From: Prevotella sp.
GTDB taxonomy: Bacteria > Bacteroidota > Bacteroidia > Bacteroidales > Bacteroidaceae
DNA length: 64,000 nucleotides
Direction: 5' to 3'
Assembly (NCBI GenBank): GCA_016285075.1
Contig: JAEEQB010000002.1
Coordinates: 62,001-126,000, forward strand
Positions 59,282-64,000 of the stretch are shown piece after piece (position 1 is the first letter of the stretch; each line of letters opens with the position of its first letter). The notes beneath the pieces are model-generated. The model ran no database searches, was not told the origin of the DNA, and saw nothing but the letters and a program-made list of their open reading frames with translations. The position numbers and the translations under genes were made by a program.

Positions 59282-60709
59282 ATGAAAAAGATATTCAGCT
59301 TTATCCTTTTGCTTGCAGGCGTGACGATGGTCACGTCCTGCGGCGAAGATGACGCCACATACACACCGGTAGAACCGCTGGAGATTGTTTCCAACAATGT
59401 GCTCTTCGAGACTGCTGGAGGTACAGGTACGATTACAGTCAAAGGCTCTGAGGCACTTACGGCTTCTACAGCAGCCCAGTGGCTGGCAGTTTCTGTCAGT
59501 GGCAACACCGTTACGGTGACTGCCCAGGAGAACCCCTCGCTCAGCGGCCGTTCTGCACAGATTACGCTTACTGCTGGTGGCAAGACCGCCAAGGTGACGG
59601 CTACCCAGAAAGGTCTTGCCTATGGTGTGACCGAAGGCTTGAACTACGAAGTGGATGATATGGAGAATGTGCTTGAAATGAATTTCTCCAATTCTCTGCC
59701 TGGTACGGTGACTTCGCTTGATGAGTGGATTGCTGCTACGCTTGAGGGAACCAGCTTGACCTTGAAGGTGGCTGAGAATTTCGACAAGAAGGCGCGTTTT
59801 GGTAAGGTGGTTGTGAAGAGTTCTGAATATTCCGACACCATCACTGTCTTACAGCGTCCTATGGTCTTCGAGGTGACCGAAAGTCAGCTTGACGGCAAAG
59901 ACAACAAGGCACAGAACTTCGATGTGAAAATCCTTCACAGCAAGAAAGTGAGCCTGTCGAGAGATGTTGACTGGATTGGTGCGAAGTGGAAGAACGATTC
60001 TGTGCTTACCGTCTCCATCGCTGCCAATAAGGAAGGTCTGCTTCGCTCGGGACATCTCTTCGTGAAGAGCGGAAACGAGACAGAGCCCATTTTCATCGCC
60101 CAGTACAACTTCCTGCAGGAAGTGGCTTCCGATTATTACACGTTCTGGTATTTTGATGCCAAAGCCAATGATTGGGATGGCATGTTGGCTGTTCTCAATC
60201 TGGAGGAACAGGTCATGTCGCTGTACCCGGATGAGAATACCATGTACTCCATACCTGTTGCTCTTGATCAGGAGAACAATGTACTTCTGGCTGGACCTTC
60301 CACAACGTTTGTCAGTACTTATGGCCCCTATTTCCTCTATTGGGTATGGATGACTGCATCCGGCTCATGGTCGGGCGTGGATAAACTCTACTCTGTTGGT
60401 GAGTTCGTCGTAGAAGAAGACGAAGAAGGCAATGTCTATTCTTCTATCTACTGGGGAGGCCAGATGGACGAGGAAAATGATATCGATGCCTGGGCCATCA
60501 TGGCTGCGACGAGTGAGGGCCTGACCGAGGATAACGTTGCAGGATTCCTTGTGAGATATTATTTTCCCCAGATGGAGAAATATGCGGCAGAACCCGATGG
60601 CGTGCGCGGCAAGACCGCTGTCAAGCCCTCCAAGAGTCACAAGCCCCTTCGTGCCAAAGGCGTGAAGAATCTGCAGAACCCGAAAAACCTGCAATATGTG
60701 CTGAGGTAA
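59282..60709 (+). CDS. BACON-domain lipoprotein
   Basis: 475 residues from the ATG at 59282. Lipobox VTSC, acidic GEDD linker. Residues about 35-110 and 115-270 are BACON-type beta domains (FETAGGTGTITVKG, WLAVSVSGNTVTVTAQENPS, SLSRDVDWIGAKW). C-terminal half is unrecognised; the last 40 residues are basic (PSKSHKPLRAKGVKNLQNPK). Last gene before the terminator. Likely surface binding of glycan or mucin-type ligand, by family analogy only. Confidence 0.82.
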   Translation: MKKIFSFILLLAGVTMVTSCGEDDATYTPVEPLEIVSNNVLFETAGGTGTITVKGSEALTASTAAQWLAVSVSGNTVTVTAQENPSLSGRSAQITLTAGGKTAKVTATQKGLAYGVTEGLNYEVDDMENVLEMNFSNSLPGTVTSLDEWIAATLEGTSLTLKVAENFDKKARFGKVVVKSSEYSDTITVLQRPMVFEVTESQLDGKDNKAQNFDVKILHSKKVSLSRDVDWIGAKWKNDSVLTVSIAANKEGLLRSGHLFVKSGNETEPIFIAQYNFLQEVASDYYTFWYFDAKANDWDGMLAVLNLEEQVMSLYPDENTMYSIPVALDQENNVLLAGPSTTFVSTYGPYFLYWVWMTASGSWSGVDKLYSVGEFVVEEDEEGNVYSSIYWGGQMDEENDIDAWAIMAATSEGLTEDNVAGFLVRYYFPQMEKYAAEPDGVRGKTAVKPSKSHKPLRAKGVKNLQNPKNLQYVLR

Positions 60710-60735
60710 ACCATTCTTTCCGTATAATCAAATTG

Positions 60736-60772
60736 ACTGGGCGCAAGAAAATTGCGCCCAGTTGTTATTTTT
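60736..60772 (+). terminator. Rho-independent terminator after the BACON lipoprotein
   Basis: Perfect 11-base stem actgggcgcaa (60736-60746) and ttgcgcccagt (60752-60762) around gaaaa, followed by a T-rich run. It ends the first SusC/SusD operon. Confidence 0.92.
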
Positions 60773-60784
60773 TTATAATTTTAC

Positions 60785-60815
60785 TTGTCTAATTGAAAAA
60801 TTAGTCGTACATTTG
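60785..60815 (+). promoter_or_regulatory. Probable promoter of the second SusC gene
   Basis: -33-like TTG (60785-60787), 20-base spacer and -7 TACATTTG (60808-60815). The ATG is 85 bases further. Confidence 0.6.
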
Positions 60816-60899
60816 CGCCAATTTGTAAGAGAATACGTTAGAGTTATGGCAATAATTCACATATTTATATAATAATAACAACAAAACGAGAGAGATTTT

Positions 60900-63800
60900 A
60901 TGAAAAGACTAACAATGTTTTTGGCCGCGCTGCTGCTAACAGTGCTTTCAGCGACGGCTCAAACGAAAGTTACGGGTATCGTAGTATCTCAGGAAGACAA
61001 TCAACCAGTGGTTGGTGTGTCTGTTCTTGTCGTAGGTACGAACGTAGGAACCGTGACAGGTGCTGACGGTCGCTTCTCGCTGACCGTTCCTCAGGGTAAG
61101 TCTCAGCTCCGCTTCACTTACGTGGGTATGGAGACGCTGGAAGTGAGTGCTCGCCCGCAGATGCGTATCGTCCTCCGCAACGGCGATACCAATCTGGATG
61201 AGATTGTGGTCACTGCTATGGGTATCTCGCGTCAGCAGAAGACGCTGGGTTATTCGGCTCAGACCCTTGACAACGAGGATTTGACCTTGGGTAAGCTCAA
61301 TGATGTCACCTCGGCTCTCGCCGGTAAGGTAGCTGGTGTGCAGATCAGTTCTAACTCATCCGACCCTGGTTCTGCCAACTCGGTCTTTATCCGCGGTATC
61401 AGTTCTATTAACGGTAACAACCAGCCGCTCTACGTAGTGGACGGTGTGCCCCTCGTGAACTCCGTGACCACGCTGATGCAGCACACCATGTCAATGGGTG
61501 GTATTTCCAATCTGAACCCCAACGACATTGAGTCGATGACGGTGCTGAAGGGTGCAGCTGCTACTGCCATTTACGGTAGCCGCGCCGCCAACGGTGTCAT
61601 CGTAATCACTACAAAAAACGGTAAGAAGGGCGATGCACGCAACTTCACCATTTCCTACGACGGTGGCGTTCAGGCTCGTGTCGTCAGCATACTGCCTGAG
61701 TTCCAGAACAAGTACGGACAAGGATGGAACGGAACGCAGACCTTCATTGAGAACGGTTCGTGGGGTCCTGAAATGGACGGTTCCTACCAGACTTTTGGCC
61801 CTATCTGGGACTATCAGCAGTTGGCTCACAAGTACTCACCCGTTGAAGACAACGTGAAGGACTTCTTCAAGACTGGTATAAACACCAACCACAGCGTCTC
61901 ACTGAGTGGCATGAGCGACGATACCAAGATGACTTATTACCTGAGCTACGGTTATACCTATGACAACGGTATCCTGCCTGGCGATAATGACACTTACAAT
62001 CGTAATACCATTGCCTATCGTGGCAGCTACCAGGCTACTGACTGGTTCAAACTCTCATCGAATGTGAACTTTGCAACGGCCAGCACAAACACCGTCGGCT
62101 CGTTCCAGGGTGCTTCGTTCATTGACGGTATTCTCGAGTTCCCGCGCGACATGTCGCTTGTTGACCACAAGGATTTGAGCAATGCTTTCAACACCCCCGA
62201 GGCTTGGCTGACGCCTTACGGCATTACCAACCCCTACTGGGCTATCGAGAACAACTACAATCATAATGATACCAAGCAAGTGAACGGTAAGATTCAGGCT
62301 GACATCAATCCTATAAAGAATGTGACTCTGACCTATCGCTTCGGTTTCGACTATACCGACTACGATGTCAAGATGGGTGAGCCACGCATCAACCTTGACG
62401 ATGCCAAGATTATCGACGACATGGGTTATCCCCCCTCGAGCATGAACCAGGACGGTTACGTTTGGTCGCGCTACCTGCGCCGCTACGAGCTCAACCACGA
62501 CTTCCTGGTCAACTGGCAAGACAAGTTCATTGACCAGAAGCTTGATGTGAACCTCAATGCTGGTGTGAATATGTGTGAGCGCTATCAGACCTATCAGACC
62601 AGCGAGACCGACAAGCTGACCTTTGAGACCGGCTTCTGGGACCTCTCGAATGGTGCCACGAAGACCACGCTGGCTGAGAGCCAGTGGAAGCGCCGTCTCG
62701 TAGGCCTCTTTGGCGACGTCACCTTCGGTTGGGACGAAATGCTCTATCTCGACCTAACGGCACGTAATGACTGGTCGTCAACCCTTCCCTTAGAGAAGAA
62801 CAACTATTTTTATGCTGGTGCCACGCTGAGCTGGATCTTCACGAAACTCATCCCCAAGAACAACATTCTGAACTTTGGTAAGGTGCGTCTGGCTTATGGT
62901 AAGACCGGTAACGATGCCAACGTCTACCTGACCAGCGCTAAGTATGAGCAGGCTTTCTCGTCTGGCTATTACAGCGGCTCGGGTATCAACTTCCCGCTCT
63001 CGGGTGTCAACGCTTTCCAGGCTACGAACACCATCGGCAGTTCCAGCCTGAAGCCAGAGATGACCACTGAGTTTGAGGTGGGTACAAACCTCTCGTTCTT
63101 CGACAATCGCATCAACGTTGACTTCTCGTTCTACAACCGCGTGACCAAGGACCAGATCTTTGAACTGCCTGTTGACCCCGCCACAGGTTATCAGCGCATG
63201 GTGACCAACTTTGGTGAGGTTCGCAACCGTGGTATTGAGTTGCTTGTCAACACGACTCCCGTCCGTACCAAGGACTTCCGCTGGGATTTGGGCTTCAACT
63301 TCTCAAAGAACGACAACAAGGTGCTCTCCATGCCCGAGGGACTTGATGGTGGTAAGACCACTATCCAACGCTTCTCGGCTGGTAGCGATGCTATCTACGC
63401 CTACGCCGAAGAGGGTAAACCCATGGGTGAATTCTACACCTATCTTCCCCAGTATACCAGCGACGGTAAGATTATCGTTGACGGTAATGGCCAGCCCGTG
63501 CTGAGCACGCAGGTGGAAGACACCGGCAAGAACTTCAACAACGATTGGACTGGCGGTGTTACCACAGCCGTCTCTTATAAGGGTGTTTCACTGAGCGCTG
63601 CCCTCGATATCCGTAAGGGTGGTTATATGTTCTCGCGTACGAAGAACCTCATGCAGTTCACTGGTAACGGCAACGTGACCACCTACAACGACCGTCGTCC
63701 GTTTATCATCCCCAACTCAGTTGTGAACGTCGGCACTGCCGAGGCTCCTGAGTATGTGGAGAACACCACTCCTATCTATCTGAACAACAGCAGCTATCAG

Positions 63801-64000
63801 GACTGGTGCAACGATTACGGATTCAGCCAGGGTGGCGAGTTCTACCTGTTGGACCGTTCGTTCGTAAAGCTTCGTAACATTACGCTCAGCTACGCATTCC
63901 CGAAGGCCATTGCAAGCAAGCTCTACCTGAGCGACCTGACTCTCTCGCTGTTCTGCAACAACGTGTTCACTTGGACAGCCAGCGACAACTATTACATTGA
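60900..64000 (+). CDS. Second SusC/RagA-type TonB-dependent transporter (3' partial)
   Basis: The frame runs from the ATG at 60900 to the window edge with no stop, 1033 residues visible. Signal peptide MKRLTMFLAALLLTVLSATAQ, CarboxypepD_reg-like domain (VTGIVVSQEDNQPVVGVSVL), DEIVVTAMG, plug with VFIRGISSINGNNQPLYVVDG and AATAIYGSRAANGVIVITT, then barrel strands up to FTWTASDNYY, near the end of typical SusC proteins. It resembles the first SusC in its N-terminal 80 residues but has a different plug and barrel, so it probably takes a different substrate. SusD and others should follow to the right. Confidence 0.93.
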   Translation, partial: MKRLTMFLAALLLTVLSATAQTKVTGIVVSQEDNQPVVGVSVLVVGTNVGTVTGADGRFSLTVPQGKSQLRFTYVGMETLEVSARPQMRIVLRNGDTNLDEIVVTAMGISRQQKTLGYSAQTLDNEDLTLGKLNDVTSALAGKVAGVQISSNSSDPGSANSVFIRGISSINGNNQPLYVVDGVPLVNSVTTLMQHTMSMGGISNLNPNDIESMTVLKGAAATAIYGSRAANGVIVITTKNGKKGDARNFTISYDGGVQARVVSILPEFQNKYGQGWNGTQTFIENGSWGPEMDGSYQTFGPIWDYQQLAHKYSPVEDNVKDFFKTGINTNHSVSLSGMSDDTKMTYYLSYGYTYDNGILPGDNDTYNRNTIAYRGSYQATDWFKLSSNVNFATASTNTVGSFQGASFIDGILEFPRDMSLVDHKDLSNAFNTPEAWLTPYGITNPYWAIENNYNHNDTKQVNGKIQADINPIKNVTLTYRFGFDYTDYDVKMGEPRINLDDAKIIDDMGYPPSSMNQDGYVWSRYLRRYELNHDFLVNWQDKFIDQKLDVNLNAGVNMCERYQTYQTSETDKLTFETGFWDLSNGATKTTLAESQWKRRLVGLFGDVTFGWDEMLYLDLTARNDWSSTLPLEKNNYFYAGATLSWIFTKLIPKNNILNFGKVRLAYGKTGNDANVYLTSAKYEQAFSSGYYSGSGINFPLSGVNAFQATNTIGSSSLKPEMTTEFEVGTNLSFFDNRINVDFSFYNRVTKDQIFELPVDPATGYQRMVTNFGEVRNRGIELLVNTTPVRTKDFRWDLGFNFSKNDNKVLSMPEGLDGGKTTIQRFSAGSDAIYAYAEEGKPMGEFYTYLPQYTSDGKIIVDGNGQPVLSTQVEDTGKNFNNDWTGGVTTAVSYKGVSLSAALDIRKGGYMFSRTKNLMQFTGNGNVTTYNDRRPFIIPNSVVNVGTAEAPEYVENTTPIYLNNSSYQDWCNDYGFSQGGEFYLLDRSFVKLRNITLSYAFPKAIASKLYLSDLTLSLFCNNVFTWTASDNYYI

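Overview
The window reads as chromosome of a Bacteroidales bacterium, most likely Prevotella or a close relative. The signs are SusC/SusD pairs, many lipoproteins, BspA-type leucine-rich repeats, promoters of the Bacteroidetes type (-7 box TAnnTTTG), few Shine-Dalgarno sites, and the gene order ftsX-DUF3098-uppP-truB-queA-folK, which is typical of the phylum. By eye, base composition is uneven: the left 9 kb is AT-richer, and the blocks around 30-36 kb and 41-46 kb are clearly GC-rich. No tRNA, rRNA, CRISPR array or transposase gene was found.

Region 1 (1-11.6 kb, + strand) is accessory. It holds a large surface protein with ASPM/HYDIN-like repeats and FISUMP-like domains, two related lipoproteins, several small proteins of unknown role, an HD-domain protein, a 5'(3')-nucleotidase-like protein, a DUF3307 membrane protein and two DUF3298-like lipoproteins. 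Vestiges of duplicated or decayed genes lie between them. Region 2 (11.7-27.3 kb) is mostly housekeeping on both strands: tadA, a DUF5020 outer-membrane protein, an M6-like metalloprotease, gapA, mscL, a GH28 glycosidase, the ftsX-to-folK operon, a radical SAM protein, an aquaglyceroporin and a COG0523 GTPase. It also carries palindromic GGGGACAGG repeats and a MITE-like element.

Region 3 (27.4-50.9 kb, all +, mostly overlapping or tightly spaced genes) is the most striking part. A LytS/LytTR two-component pair leads into a ferredoxin-type protein, a radical SAM enzyme, a DUF116-polyprenyl synthase fusion, a short toroid protein and a class II (squalene-hopene type) terpene cyclase. These are followed by beta-propeller proteins, two Tat-exported proteins (one rich in Fe-S clusters), a NapH/NosR-like membrane ferredoxin, a fused NuoE-NuoF diaphorase with a NuoG-like partner, an ABC exporter and two more propeller genes (one internally deleted). 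I read it as one system that makes a cyclised isoprenoid, moves electrons from NAD(P)H or ferredoxin to the membrane and periplasm, and exports or traffics a lipid. I do not recognise it as a described pathway; function is inference.

Region 4 (51-64 kb, +) is a nutrient-uptake locus: SusC, SusD, a substrate-import-associated HExxH lipoprotein, a DUF4302 lipoprotein, a BACON-domain lipoprotein, a terminator, and then a second SusC that runs off the window.
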